Source of the DNA: Planctomycetota bacterium
Lineage (GTDB): Bacteria > Planctomycetota > UBA1135 > UBA2386
DNA length: 64,000 bases
Assembly: GCA_016235155.1 (NCBI GenBank)
Contig: JACRLW010000069.1
Coordinates: forward strand, 1-64,000
Reading direction: 5' to 3'
This document shows positions 10,106-20,673 of the stretch, in pieces. The number at the start of each line of letters is the position of its first letter. Within the stretch, counting starts at the first letter, position 1. The position numbers and the translations under genes are program-made. Below the pieces are notes generated by a model. The model saw nothing but the letters and a program-made list of their open reading frames with translations. It ran no database searches and had not been told where the DNA came from.

Positions 10106-10963
10106 ATGCCGTCCAGTCAGCGAACGAGATTCCTCATCCTGGGAATGGCGCGCAGTGGGACCACCGTCACGCATCGCGCGCTCCAGGGCCATCCGAACGT
10201 GAAGTCCAGCATGGACGAGTTCAAGGTGGCACCCTTCTTCACGCAGGGGATCGCGGCGTTCACCGTGAGCGGCAAGAACCGCTTCGAGCGCGACAACGCC
10301 TATGACCTGCTCTTCGACGCCGTCACGATGATCCCGTGCCCGCTGCGGGGCCCGCATCTCATGGGTTACGGCGGCACGGACGAGTACCCGAAGGGCGAGA
10401 TCCTCGCGAACGGCCTCAAAGTCGCCGTGTCGACGGTGTCGGAGGCGGAAGACCTCGTGCGGTCGCTGACGGAGTTCGCGTCGTTCCGGGACTTCGCGAT
10501 CATCCTCGTCGAGCGGAAGGACCTCGTCGCGCAATGCGCCTCGTTGACGCGCGCGATGCGCACCGGTCGCTGGCACTCCTTCTTCAAGACCGAGGGCCAG
10601 GTCGAGAATCCGGACGCTCCGTTCGAGATCCCCGAGGGTCAGTTCGACTTCTACCTGCAGGAAGCCGCCGCCATCCACGCCGCCTTCGATCGCCTCGTCG
10701 GGACGCACCGCACGTTGACGCTCTCCTACGAGGACGAGATCGCGAAGCTCGGGCCCGCTGCCTTCCGCCGCGTCCACTCCTTCCTCGGACTGCCCGAAGT
10801 CTTGCCGACCTGGCTGGGATCGGAGAAGGTGGCTCCGCCGGTCGAGTCCTTCCTCCTCAACGCGAAGCGTCTCTACGAGATGCTCGCCGGGTTCACGCAG
10901 CGGACGACCGGCGGGGCTCCGCATGACAGCAACCGCCCGCGCACTCCTCCGTCTGGCTCATGA
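10106..10963 (+). CDS. Sulfotransferase family protein
   Basis: FLILGMARSGTTVTHRALQGHPNV, the 5'-PSB-like loop of PAPS-dependent sulfotransferases. Confidence 0.8.
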   Translation: MPSSQRTRFLILGMARSGTTVTHRALQGHPNVKSSMDEFKVAPFFTQGIAAFTVSGKNRFERDNAYDLLFDAVTMIPCPLRGPHLMGYGGTDEYPKGEILANGLKVAVSTVSEAEDLVRSLTEFASFRDFAIILVERKDLVAQCASLTRAMRTGRWHSFFKTEGQVENPDAPFEIPEGQFDFYLQEAAAIHAAFDRLVGTHRTLTLSYEDEIAKLGPAAFRRVHSFLGLPEVLPTWLGSEKVAPPVESFLLNAKRLYEMLAGFTQRTTGGAPHDSNRPRTPPSGS

Positions 10964-12605
10964 ATTCGGGCCCGGCGTCGCGAAGCGCAAGCTCGCGCTC
11001 GTGCGCTCGCTCGACCGCGCGGAACTCGCGACGGCGGCGCAGGTGCGCGACCTGCACGAAGCGCTGCTCTTCATCCGCGCCTACCCCGACTCGAAGGCCC
11101 TGTTCGCGGCCGTCGACCGCGTGCTCGCGCGCTTCTGCCGGCGCAAGGACCTGAAGCGGCACGCCGAGGCGCTGCGCGACAGCGGCATCGCCGGCACACC
11201 GCTCCAGTACTCCTACTACCAGCGGACGGCCTACTGGCTCGCCGCACGCTGGCCGCGGCAACTCCGGCTGCTCTGGGACGAACTCCGTGCGCCCGAGCAG
11301 ATCGAGGCGCGGCTGCCGATCTTCGCGACGTTTGCCGAGACGATCGCCCTCGACGAGCTCGACCTCGACCTGCGCGTCTGGATCGACCACATGCGCGGCG
11401 AGGAGACCGATGCGACGTGGCTGATCCGGCGCTGCAAGCATCTCGCGCTGCGCGGCCCTCTCGAGGAGAAGTTCTTCGAGGACATGGACCTCGAGATCGA
11501 GATCGCGCCCTCGCCGGACGGGCCGAGCCGCACGCGCGGCGTCGATCAAATGGCCCGAGTCGTCTGCCGGGAGACGCCGTTGAAGCGCGCGCGACCCGAC
11601 CTTCGCACGGAGGTGGAACGACGCCCGCTCGCGGTGCGCGAGGTCTCGCCCGAGGAGGGTCAGGTCTATGTCGACATGGCTCGCGAGGCGATGCTGACCC
11701 GCAGCCGCGACCTCGACGCGTTCGCCTATGGGGACGCGAACGACGTCCGTCTGATCGACTGGGAGGACGGGCTGACGTTCGCGCTGATCGGCGTGATCCC
11801 CGAGCGGCGACTGATGCTCGAGGCGGTCTACGGCTGGCTCACGCTGCAGAATGGCGTGCCGATCGGCTACGTCCTCACGAGTGCTCTGTGCCGCTCCGCC
11901 GAGATCGCGTTCAACGTGTTCGAGACCTTCCGCGACAGCGAGGCCGCGTGGGTCTATTCGCGAGTCTGTGCGACGGTGCGCGCGCTGTTCGATGTCGACA
12001 CCTTCACGATCTACCCCTACCAACTCGGCGACGGCAACGACGAAGGTCTCGAGTCCGGCGCGTGGTGGTTCTACCAGAAGCTCGGTTTCCGCCCGAAGGA
12101 CCGCGGCGCGCTCGCGCTGATGCGCAAGGAACTCGCGGCGATGAAGCGTCGCCCCGCGCATCGCAGCAGCATCGCGACGTTGAAGCGACTCGCGCAGCAC
12201 AACATGTTCCTGCACCTCGGCGAGGAGCGGGACGACGTCATGGGTCTGCTCCCCAACGCGGCGATCGGCGTGACCATCGCGCAGCTGCTCGGGGTGATCT
12301 TCGGCTCGCAGCGCGAGAAGGGCGAGGGGGCGTCCGCGCAGATGGCGGCCAATCTGTTCGGGGCGCGGACGACGGAACAATGGACCCCGGACGAGCATCT
12401 CGCCTGGCGTCGCTGGGGACCGCTGTGCATCCTCCTCCACAACGTCGGGAGGTGGACCAAGGCCCAGCGCCGCGCGCTGGTCGACGTCGTGCGGAAGAAG
12501 GGCGGGCGCCGCGAACAGGAATTCGTCCTCGCCTTCGATCGCCACGCCAAGCTCCGCGCCGCGCTGCTCCAACTCGGTCGAACCGCGGACGCCAAGCTCG
12601 ATTGA
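10923..12605 (+). CDS. Conserved hypothetical protein, possible acetyltransferase-like segment
   Basis: Long ORF with consistent GC3 coding bias, overlapping the upstream gene by 41 nt; ...GLESGAWWFYQKLGFRPKD... is reminiscent of GNAT folds only. Confidence 0.65.
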   Translation: MTATARALLRLAHEFGPGVAKRKLALVRSLDRAELATAAQVRDLHEALLFIRAYPDSKALFAAVDRVLARFCRRKDLKRHAEALRDSGIAGTPLQYSYYQRTAYWLAARWPRQLRLLWDELRAPEQIEARLPIFATFAETIALDELDLDLRVWIDHMRGEETDATWLIRRCKHLALRGPLEEKFFEDMDLEIEIAPSPDGPSRTRGVDQMARVVCRETPLKRARPDLRTEVERRPLAVREVSPEEGQVYVDMAREAMLTRSRDLDAFAYGDANDVRLIDWEDGLTFALIGVIPERRLMLEAVYGWLTLQNGVPIGYVLTSALCRSAEIAFNVFETFRDSEAAWVYSRVCATVRALFDVDTFTIYPYQLGDGNDEGLESGAWWFYQKLGFRPKDRGALALMRKELAAMKRRPAHRSSIATLKRLAQHNMFLHLGEERDDVMGLLPNAAIGVTIAQLLGVIFGSQREKGEGASAQMAANLFGARTTEQWTPDEHLAWRRWGPLCILLHNVGRWTKAQRRALVDVVRKKGGRREQEFVLAFDRHAKLRAALLQLGRTADAKLD

Positions 12606-12725
12606 CACGCGCGCCCGCGCGGTCTACTCCCTTTGCCCCGCCGTCGAGCGCGAGACGCTCGAACCGCCTGCGCCGCGTCGGCGCACCGGCCCGGCGCCAT
12701 CCGTTCCGTCAGGAGTGTTCGCCCC

Positions 12726-13355
12726 ATGATCCGTCTGTCCGTCCGCGCAGCGCTGCTCGTCGCGACTCTCGTCCTTCCCGCCGCCGCCCAGGTCCAGGCC
12801 TTCGGCGTGAACAGCGAGCGCGGCGCGAGCACGCGCGTGTTCGCCGCCAACAACACCTACAGCTTCGTCTGCGTCCAGTACGGGCAGCCGATGTGGAAGG
12901 ACTCGTACGACGCCCAGGCCGAGAAGATGAAGGGCGCGACCGGCCGCCTCGGCAAGGACTTCTGGACGACGTTCAACACGGGCGTCGCGCGGAACATCGG
13001 CGGCGCCGACGTCGCGCTGGGCGCCTACTACCTCGGCATCGCGTGCAGCAAGGACGGCCAGTGGTCGCTCCTCGTGATCGACGCCGTCACCGCCGACAAG
13101 AATGCCTGGAACCCGCTGTCCGGCGACGCGCTGAAGGCCGTCGCGACCTGCCCGCTCACGAAGGGCATGAGCGAGAACTCGGTCGAGAAGCTGTCGATCG
13201 ACATCGCCGGCGAGTCGAAGGAGCCGACGCAGTTCTCGTTCAACATCGCCTGGGGCAAGCACACGCTGACCGCTGCGGCGACGGCGAAGCTCGCCGGCGG
13301 CAACCAGAAGAGCGCCGAGCCCGCGGCCGCCCACCCGGCACCCGCCAAGAAGTGA
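12726..13355 (+). CDS. Secreted DUF2911-like protein
   Basis: SD AGGAG upstream of ATG 12726; MIRLSVRAALLVATLVLPAAAQVQAFGVNSERGASTRV...; layout resembles DUF2911 (weak). Confidence 0.6.
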   Translation: MIRLSVRAALLVATLVLPAAAQVQAFGVNSERGASTRVFAANNTYSFVCVQYGQPMWKDSYDAQAEKMKGATGRLGKDFWTTFNTGVARNIGGADVALGAYYLGIACSKDGQWSLLVIDAVTADKNAWNPLSGDALKAVATCPLTKGMSENSVEKLSIDIAGESKEPTQFSFNIAWGKHTLTAAATAKLAGGNQKSAEPAAAHPAPAKK

Positions 13356-13405
13356 GTTCGAGCGGATGCGCGGCGTGCGCGGCATGCTGACGGGTCAGCC
13401 GTCGC

Positions 13406-15364
13406 ATGGACACGCCGCACGTCATCGATCGCTTCGTCGAGCGCCATCTCGGGCTCCTGGAGACCGAGAGGCAGGCCGAGATCGACGAGGTGGTGCGGCT
13501 CGCGCGCGAGCTGCCCGAGGACGAGCTGGAACGCCGCGGCGTGATGTTGCGGCGCCTCGTCGTGGCCGACCTCGAGCCCGGGCTCGGCGGCCGCACGATG
13601 GTGATCCTCGAGAACAGTCGCGGCGGTCCGCTGCCGGCCCATCGCTTCGGTCCGGGTGACGTCGTCGCGCTGCGTTCGCAGCGCAGCGACGCGAAGGCCG
13701 AGGTCGACGGTGAAGCCAGCGGGGTCGTCGCGGCGGTGAAGCACGATCGGCTGGTGATCGCGCTCGACGACGAAGACGCCGAGTTGCCGCCGTTGGTGCG
13801 CCTCGACCGCGTCGCGCCCGACGTGACCTTCAAGCGCATGGTCGCCGCGCTGAAGGCGTTGCGGGGCGAGTTCCGTGGCCCGGCGAAGGCGATCCGCGCC
13901 TTCGTGTTCGGCGGCGACGACCGCGTTCGCGAAGAGCCCGCCGAGCGGCCGGCGTCACGAGCTCTGGCGTGGTTCGACACGAAGCTCGACGCCTCGCAGT
14001 GCGACGCCGTGACCTTCGCGCTCGACGCCCCGCCTCTGGCGCTGATCCACGGTCCGCCGGGCACGGGCAAGACCACGGCCGTCGTCGAGTTGATCCGGCA
14101 GGCCGTCAAGCGCGGCGAGCGGGTGTTGGCATGCGCGCCGTCGAACGTCGCCGTCGACAACCTCGTCGAGCGCCTCGCGCGCGCCGGCGTGCGCATCGTG
14201 CGACTCGGCCATCCGGCGCGACTCCTGCCGTCCGTGCGCGAGCACTCGCTCGACGCGCTGGTCGAGGCCGCGAGCGACCCGAAGATCTACCGCGACCTGC
14301 GGCGCGAGATGCAGGTGCTGCAACGGCGGATGCAGAACGCGCGCGACAAGGCGTCGCGGATCGAAGCACGGAATGCGTTGCGCGACCTGCGCGACGAACA
14401 ACGCCGCATGGAGGAGGCGACGATCCGCGGCATCCTCGACTCCGCGGAGGTCGTCGCCACGACGCTCACCGGCTCCGCCGACACGTTGGTCTCGCGCCGC
14501 GAGTTCGACCTGGTCGTGATCGACGAAGCCGCGCAGGCGATCGAAGCCGGTTGCTGGATCGCCCTGCTGCGCGGCAAGCGCGCCGTGCTCGCGGGCGATC
14601 ACTGCCAGCTTCCCCCGACGGTGGTGTCGGTCGACGCCGAGCGCGCCGGCCTCGGCGAGACTCTCTTCGAGCGCGTGACCTACACGCTCCACGGCTCTTT
14701 GCGCACGCGCATGCTCACGGTGCAGTACCGCATGCACGAGACGATCATGAACTGGGCGTCGCAGGCGATGTACGGCGGGCGGCTCGTGGCGGCGGAACTC
14801 GTGAAGGACCATCGACTCCGCGACCTGCCGGGCGTCGTGTCGACGCGCGAGACCGAGGCGGTGATGGTGCTGATCGACACCGCCGGCTGCGGGTTGGAGG
14901 AGTCGGTGGGCGACGCCGACGGCAGCAAGTCGAACGAGGGCGAGGCGCGCATCGTCGTGCGCCACGTCGAAGCGTTGATCGAGGCCGGCGTGGCGCCGGC
15001 CGACATCGGCGTGATCACGCCCTACAACGCGCAGGTGCAGTTCCTGCGCGTGGCGCTCGCGGCGTACCGCCGCACCGGCGACGACGGCCTCGAATCGCAG
15101 CGGCTCGAGATCGACACGGTCGACGGCTTCCAGGGGCGCGAGAAGGAGGCGATCGTGCTCAGCCTCGTGCGCAGCAACGACGACGGCAGCGTCGGCTTCC
15201 TCGCCGAGTCGCGTCGACTGAACGTGGCCGTCACGCGAGCGCGGCGTCACGTGGCGATCGTCGGCGACAGCGCGACGCTCGCGAACGACCCGTTCCTCGC
15301 CGGGCTCGTCGAGTACGCGCAGGCGGTGGGGGAGTACCGCAGCGCATGGGAGCTGCTCGGTTGA
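13406..15364 (+). CDS. Superfamily 1B (IGHMBP2/Upf1-like) DNA/RNA helicase
   Basis: Walker A GPPGTGKTTAVVELI; CAPSNVAVDNLVERL; VVIDEAAQAIE; GDHCQLPPTV; QYRMHETIMNW; VDGFQGREKEAIVLSLVRSN; RRLNVAVTRARRH. Confidence 0.92.
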   Translation: MDTPHVIDRFVERHLGLLETERQAEIDEVVRLARELPEDELERRGVMLRRLVVADLEPGLGGRTMVILENSRGGPLPAHRFGPGDVVALRSQRSDAKAEVDGEASGVVAAVKHDRLVIALDDEDAELPPLVRLDRVAPDVTFKRMVAALKALRGEFRGPAKAIRAFVFGGDDRVREEPAERPASRALAWFDTKLDASQCDAVTFALDAPPLALIHGPPGTGKTTAVVELIRQAVKRGERVLACAPSNVAVDNLVERLARAGVRIVRLGHPARLLPSVREHSLDALVEAASDPKIYRDLRREMQVLQRRMQNARDKASRIEARNALRDLRDEQRRMEEATIRGILDSAEVVATTLTGSADTLVSRREFDLVVIDEAAQAIEAGCWIALLRGKRAVLAGDHCQLPPTVVSVDAERAGLGETLFERVTYTLHGSLRTRMLTVQYRMHETIMNWASQAMYGGRLVAAELVKDHRLRDLPGVVSTRETEAVMVLIDTAGCGLEESVGDADGSKSNEGEARIVVRHVEALIEAGVAPADIGVITPYNAQVQFLRVALAAYRRTGDDGLESQRLEIDTVDGFQGREKEAIVLSLVRSNDDGSVGFLAESRRLNVAVTRARRHVAIVGDSATLANDPFLAGLVEYAQAVGEYRSAWELLG

Positions 15365-16947
15365 ATCGGCTCGCGCTCGCCGCGGCCCTGCTCGCGCCCG
15401 CGGCGCTCGCCCAGGATCCGCCGATTGCACAGCGCGCCCAGTCGGCCGCGCTGTTCGCCGGCCGGGTCGTGCGCATCGCGCTCGAGCTGCCCGACGAGTC
15501 GCGGACGAAGTTGCGCGACGCCCCGCGCAGCTACGTCGCCGCGACGGCGCGGATCGACGGTGAGGAGTGGAAGTCGGTCGGAGTGAAGCTGAAGGGCGCG
15601 GCCGGCAGCTTCCGCGAGTTCGACGATCGGCCGGGTCTCACCGTCGACCTCGATCGCTTCGCGCAGGATCGCTCGTTCCGCGGCCTGACGAAGTTCCACC
15701 TCAACAACGCCGTGCAGGACCCGACCTGGCTGCACGAGTGGCTCGGCGCGGCGATCTTCACGGCGGCGGGATACCAGGCACCCCGCGTCGCGCACGCGGT
15801 GCTCGAGCTCGACGGTCGCGAGCTCGGTCTCTACGTCCTTCGCGAGGCCTTCGACGAGCGGTTCCTCCTGCGCTGCTTCGGCGACGCGCGCGGCAACCTC
15901 TACGACGGCGGTTTCTGTCAGGACGTCGACGCCGACCTCGAGAAGGACTCCGGCGCGGGACCCGACGACCACGCCGACCTGCATGCGCTGGTCGCGGCGT
16001 GCGGAACGGTCGCGGACGACGTCGGCCGCGCGCATCTCGCCTCGCTCGTCGACGTCGACGCGCTGATCGACTTCGTCGCGCTCGAAGCGATGGTCGGTCA
16101 CTGGGACGGCTACGCGCTCAATCGCAACAACTATCGGCTCTTCATCGATGCCCGCGACGGCCGCGCGCGCTTCCTGCCGCACGGGATGGACCAGCTCTTC
16201 GGCGAGCCCGAGGCGTCGGTCCTGCGCCATCCGATCGCGCTCGTCGCGAGCGCCGTCCTCGCACAGCCGGAGTGGCGCAAGCGCTACCGCCAGCGGCTCC
16301 GCGCGATGGTCCCGCTGTTCGCTCCGGAGCGATGGCGTTCGCGCATCGCGGCGAAGGGCGACCGGCTCGAGCCCGCCGTACGCGCGATGGGCGACGACGC
16401 GCGCAACTCGTTCCGCGAAGCGATCCGCGACCTGCAGGAGCGCGTCACGGCGCGCCACGCGGATCTCGTCGCGCAGAGCAAGGCGCCCGAGCCCAAGCCG
16501 CTCGAGTTCCGCGGCGACCGGGCGATCGTCGTGAAGGGCTGGCATCCGGCCGGCGAGAGCGAGGGGATCGCGCTGCGCAAGCGGAGCGTCGACGGCGTGC
16601 CCTCCTACGAACTCGCCTGCGTGGCGGACGGTGAACAGTCCGGCGCGTGGCGGACGACCGTCCTGCTCGCGCGCGGCCGCTACCGCTTCACGGCGAGCGT
16701 GCGCTGCGCCGACCTGCGCTCGACCTCACGCGACGACCAGGGCGCCGAGAGCGGCGGCGCGGGTCTGGCAGTCGACGACTCGCGCAGCGAACGCGAGCGA
16801 GGCGATCGACGGTGGACCGCACTGGCGTGCGAGTTCGAAGTCGCGGAGTTCCAGCGCGAGGTCGAACTCGCCGTGCGATTGCGAGCGGACCATGGCAGCG
16901 CGTGGTTCCGCCTCGACTCGCTCCAGCTCGCTCGCATCGCGGACTGA
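15361..16947 (+). CDS. CotH kinase family secreted protein
   Basis: TTG start overlapping the helicase stop (TTGA); LNRLALAAALLAPAALAQDPP; VGVKLKGAAGSFREFDDRPGLTVDLD, FHLNNAVQDPTWLHEWLG, DQLFGEPEA. Confidence 0.8.
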   Translation: MNRLALAAALLAPAALAQDPPIAQRAQSAALFAGRVVRIALELPDESRTKLRDAPRSYVAATARIDGEEWKSVGVKLKGAAGSFREFDDRPGLTVDLDRFAQDRSFRGLTKFHLNNAVQDPTWLHEWLGAAIFTAAGYQAPRVAHAVLELDGRELGLYVLREAFDERFLLRCFGDARGNLYDGGFCQDVDADLEKDSGAGPDDHADLHALVAACGTVADDVGRAHLASLVDVDALIDFVALEAMVGHWDGYALNRNNYRLFIDARDGRARFLPHGMDQLFGEPEASVLRHPIALVASAVLAQPEWRKRYRQRLRAMVPLFAPERWRSRIAAKGDRLEPAVRAMGDDARNSFREAIRDLQERVTARHADLVAQSKAPEPKPLEFRGDRAIVVKGWHPAGESEGIALRKRSVDGVPSYELACVADGEQSGAWRTTVLLARGRYRFTASVRCADLRSTSRDDQGAESGGAGLAVDDSRSERERGDRRWTALACEFEVAEFQREVELAVRLRADHGSAWFRLDSLQLARIAD

Positions 16948-17098
16948 TCGCAAGCAGGTCGGAAGGGTCCTTCCGAGCCGATCGTGCCAACTCCGACGTA
17001 TCGGTCGGTCCCGGCCGTGCGTGGCGCGGTCCGTCCCGGTTCGAGCATGGCTCACCGACGACGCGCGGCGCGGGCTAGGCTCGGCCCCTCGCTCAGTC

Positions 17099-18607
17099 AT
17101 GCTCCGTTTCGCCGCCTTCGTCGTTGCCGCCGTCGCGATGTTGGTGTCGCCGCTCGCCGCAACCTGGTCGATCGTGCTGATCGATCTCCGCACCGGAGAG
17201 ATCGCGATCGCGGCCGCGACCTGCCTGACGAACTTCGACTTGATGCGCACGTTGCCGGTCCTGCTCGTCGGTCGCGGCGCCGCCGTCGCCCAGTCGACCC
17301 TCGACTCCGACGGTTCGAATCGGGTCCTGATCCTCTCGCAGCTGGCGGCCGGCACGAGTCCGTCCCAGATCCTCGCCGCGCTCGCGCTCCGGGACGGCCT
17401 CCACGAGTACCGGCAGTACGGCATCGCTGATCTCGCCAACCGCGTCGCGGATCACACGGGGACCAGCGTTCCGGGCTTCGCCGACGAACGCGGCGGGCGC
17501 ATCGGCGACCTCGTGTGGCAGATCCAGGGCAACCTCCTGACTGGAGCCGGCGTGATGGATGCGATCGAGACCGCAATCGCCGGCACACACCAGGACCTGC
17601 CGGCGCGCACGATCGCGGCGATGGAGGCCGCGCACGCCGCGGGGGGCGACGGTCGTTGTTCGTGCGACCCCTACCGGCCGACGGCTTGCGGTTCACCGCC
17701 GAGCAACTTCACCAAGAGCTCGCACTGCGCGTTCATGATCGTCGCGCGTCCCGGTGACCGCGACGGCAGCTGCGGTGCGAACGGTTGTGCGAACGGGTCG
17801 TACTTCCTGTCGCTGAACGTCGCGAACCAGCCGGCGTCCGCGCCCGATGCGGTGGTGCAGTTGCGGGGACTGTTCGACGGTTGGGCGAGCGCCCGAACCG
17901 GGCACCCCGATCACTTCACGTCGACGGTCAACCTCGCGCGATCGAGCCTGCCGAACGACGGTGTGACTTCGACGACCCTGCGAGTCGCGCTGCGCGATCG
18001 CTCGGGCACTCCGCTCTCGGGCAACAACGTGAACTTCACGCTGCATGTCGAACCGTCCGGCGCGACGACCCTCGGCGGCGTCACGTCGCGCGGCAACGGC
18101 GAATACGACCTGCGGATCGTCGCCGGCCCGCAGCGCGGCGCCGTGAAGCTCAGCCCGATGGTCGACGACGGCAGCGGTGCGATCCGCATCGGTCCGCCGC
18201 GGACGCTCGACCTCGTCGACGACGGGCTGTGGTGTGCGCAGGAGACGATCTCGTTCCGGAACGGCGGCACGCTCGAGTTCGTGCTGCGCTCACCCATCCC
18301 GGAACCGCGCCTGTTCTCGCTGCTGGCGAGTGCGTCGGGCTCGACACCCGGCATCCCGCTCGGTCCGAACGTCGTCCTTCCGCTGGTCCCCGATCTCCTG
18401 CTCGAGGCCACGGTCAGCGCGTGGTACCGCGGCTTGCTCCCCGGGCTCTACGGCATCGCGCCGGCTTCGGGTCGGACGACGACGAGCGTCAGTTTCCCGC
18501 CGGGCCTCTGGGGACTGCCGCCGGGACTCGAGACCACCTGGGCCGTCGCGCTGTGGACCCAGCTCGACGCGGCCAGCAACCCGGTGACGGTGCGCGTGGT
18601 GTTCTGA
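17099..18607 (+). CDS. Secreted DUF1028 (Ntn-hydrolase-like) protein with C-terminal module
   Basis: MLRFAAFVVAAVAMLVSPLAATWSIVLIDLRTGEIAIAAATCLTNFDL...GAAVAQSTLD; DUF1028-type core. Confidence 0.8.
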   Translation: MLRFAAFVVAAVAMLVSPLAATWSIVLIDLRTGEIAIAAATCLTNFDLMRTLPVLLVGRGAAVAQSTLDSDGSNRVLILSQLAAGTSPSQILAALALRDGLHEYRQYGIADLANRVADHTGTSVPGFADERGGRIGDLVWQIQGNLLTGAGVMDAIETAIAGTHQDLPARTIAAMEAAHAAGGDGRCSCDPYRPTACGSPPSNFTKSSHCAFMIVARPGDRDGSCGANGCANGSYFLSLNVANQPASAPDAVVQLRGLFDGWASARTGHPDHFTSTVNLARSSLPNDGVTSTTLRVALRDRSGTPLSGNNVNFTLHVEPSGATTLGGVTSRGNGEYDLRIVAGPQRGAVKLSPMVDDGSGAIRIGPPRTLDLVDDGLWCAQETISFRNGGTLEFVLRSPIPEPRLFSLLASASGSTPGIPLGPNVVLPLVPDLLLEATVSAWYRGLLPGLYGIAPASGRTTTSVSFPPGLWGLPPGLETTWAVALWTQLDAASNPVTVRVVF

Positions 18608-19004
18608 TCGCGATGGTCGGGGAGTCCCGGCCGCGATGCGCACCGGATCGCGCATCGCGGCGGTTGCGTCGCGTTGCCGAGCGGCGTGCGGGGACCCGGA
18701 AGGCGGTGATCGTGCCTTGCGCCCGGATCGGTGCGTCGAGCAGGGCGAGAGCGGCGAGGATCCGGCCTCCAGCCCCGGATCGCCGACCGGTGAGCGTCGG
18801 GGACGGGCGCGCGACGGTGGCGAATTTCACCGCGAGGTCCTTGGAGCGCGGAACTCGATCGCTCCGCGGGTCAAGTTCGCCCTCCGACGGGGACGGCGAC
18901 GCCCGCTTCGCAGGGGACCACCGCGACCAGACACGAGTTCACGCCGTCGGCGACCCCGACTCGAGGGTCGATTCCCACCCGCGCCGCTGCTCGAATCCTC
19001 GCAG

Positions 19005-19640
19005 ATGGGACTGCAGAAACTCGTTCGCTGGCTCCTCCCTCGCGAGGAGCACTTCTACGACATGCTCGAAGAGATCGGGCGCCTCGCGTACGACGCGGCG
19101 GTGACCCTCGCTCAGTTCGAGAAGCGTCCGGCCAAGGAGGTGCAGGACGCCGTCCAGATCATCGAGCACTCCGCCGACGACGTCGTTCGGCGCATGGCCG
19201 AGGCGTTGGCGAAGACCTTCGTCACGCCGCTCGACCGCGAGGACCTCCACCGGCTGACGACCGAGCTGGACGACATCATCGACCTCGCCAACCTCACCGC
19301 GCGCGCGTTCCACCTCTACAACATCGACCGACCCAGCCCGGCGATGATCGAGATGATGAGTCACTTGGTGAAGGTGACCGCGATGATCCGCGACGCGGTG
19401 CCGCACCTGCGCGCGCATCGCTACCAGGAGTTGATCGGCGGCGGCCGCAAGGTGCGCGCGGTCGAGAAGGAGGCAGACACCACCTACCGCGCCGCGATCA
19501 GCAACCTGTTCCGCGAGCGCCACACCGACTTCCGCCTGCTCCTGAGTCAGAAGGAAGCGCTCGACGATCTCGAGCACGCGGTCGACCACTGCGACAACGT
19601 CGCCGACCTGCTGGCCAACCTCGCCGTGAAGCATGGTTAG
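19005..19640 (+). CDS. DUF47/PhoU-like Pit accessory protein
   Basis: MGLQKLVRWLLPREEHFYDMLEEIG..., LDREDLHRLTTELDDIIDL; overlaps the downstream PiT gene. Confidence 0.9.
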   Translation: MGLQKLVRWLLPREEHFYDMLEEIGRLAYDAAVTLAQFEKRPAKEVQDAVQIIEHSADDVVRRMAEALAKTFVTPLDREDLHRLTTELDDIIDLANLTARAFHLYNIDRPSPAMIEMMSHLVKVTAMIRDAVPHLRAHRYQELIGGGRKVRAVEKEADTTYRAAISNLFRERHTDFRLLLSQKEALDDLEHAVDHCDNVADLLANLAVKHG

Positions 19641-20664
19641 CCTGCTCATCGCGGTGGTCGTGACGGCCATCGTGTTCGACTACATCAACGGGTTCCACGA
19701 CGCGGCGAACGCGGTGGCGACCGTCGTGTCGACCGGCGTCCTGCCGATCCGGACGGCGGTGCTGCTTGCGGCCGTGCTCAACCTCGCGGGCGCACTGGCC
19801 GGAACGGCGGTCGCGAAGACGATCGCCTCGGGCTTTGCCGACCCGGCCGACGTCACGCAGCTCGTCGTGCTCGCGGCGTTGACCGGCGCGTGCATCTGGA
19901 ACCTGATCACCTGGTGGTACGGCATCCCGTCGTCGTCGTCCCACGCGCTGATCGGCGGACTGGCGGGCGGCGTCGTCGCGCACGCCGGCGCCGGCGCCTT
20001 CAAGTGGGGCGCGCTGGGCGGCAAGGTCCTCGTACCGCTGGTCGTCTCCCCGTTGATCGGCTTCCTCTGCGCGTTCGTGCTGATGATCGGCCTGATGTGG
20101 TGCGTGAAGTCGCTGCGGCCGCCGACCGTGCATCGCGTCTCGCGCAAGATGCAACTCGTGTCGGCCGCGACCATGGCCTTCTCGCACGGCTCGAACGACG
20201 CCCAGAAGTCGATGGGCATCATCACGCTGGCGCTCGTGGCCTACGTCACCGCCGAGCATGCGGTCCCGGACTGGATGCCGAGCTGGGTGATGCCGAGCGA
20301 GGCGGGCGCCGTGCCGTTCTGGGTCATCCTGGCCTGCGCCGTCGCGATCGCGCTCGGCACCGCTGCGGGCGGCGTGCGCATCATCAAGACGATGGGCACG
20401 AAGATCATTCGCATCACCCCGCTGCAGGGTTTCGCGGCGGAAACCGCCGGCGCGGCGACGATCCTCGGCGCCAGCCACTTCGGGATCCCGGTCAGCACGA
20501 CGCACTGCATCAACGCCTCGATCATGGGCGTCGGCGCCAGCAAGCGCATCTCCGCCGTCCGCTGGGGCGTCGCGACCAACATCGTGATCGCGTGGGTGCT
20601 CACGCTGCCGACGTCGGCGGCGCTGGCGTGGGTGTCGTACGAGGTGCTGTCGCTGGTGTTCTGA
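19633..20664 (+). CDS. pit: Inorganic phosphate transporter, PiT family
   Basis: DYINGFHDAANAVATVVSTGVL, SSSHALIGGL, SHGSNDAQKSMGI. Confidence 0.95.
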   Translation: MVSLLIAVVVTAIVFDYINGFHDAANAVATVVSTGVLPIRTAVLLAAVLNLAGALAGTAVAKTIASGFADPADVTQLVVLAALTGACIWNLITWWYGIPSSSSHALIGGLAGGVVAHAGAGAFKWGALGGKVLVPLVVSPLIGFLCAFVLMIGLMWCVKSLRPPTVHRVSRKMQLVSAATMAFSHGSNDAQKSMGIITLALVAYVTAEHAVPDWMPSWVMPSEAGAVPFWVILACAVAIALGTAAGGVRIIKTMGTKIIRITPLQGFAAETAGAATILGASHFGIPVSTTHCINASIMGVGASKRISAVRWGVATNIVIAWVLTLPTSAALAWVSYEVLSLVF

Positions 20665-20673
20665 GCGGCGCGC

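Noticed and set aside
12644-12662. TCGAGCG-CGAGA-CGCTCGA hairpin after the 10923-12605 gene
   Set aside because: Stable stem but no U-tract and such stems are frequent by chance at this GC content; not called as a terminator.
18489-18830. 113-aa minus-strand ORF with a hydrophobic stretch before the DUF47 gene
   Set aside because: Largely overlaps the 3' end of the DUF1028 gene; no SD or homology-like feature recognised.
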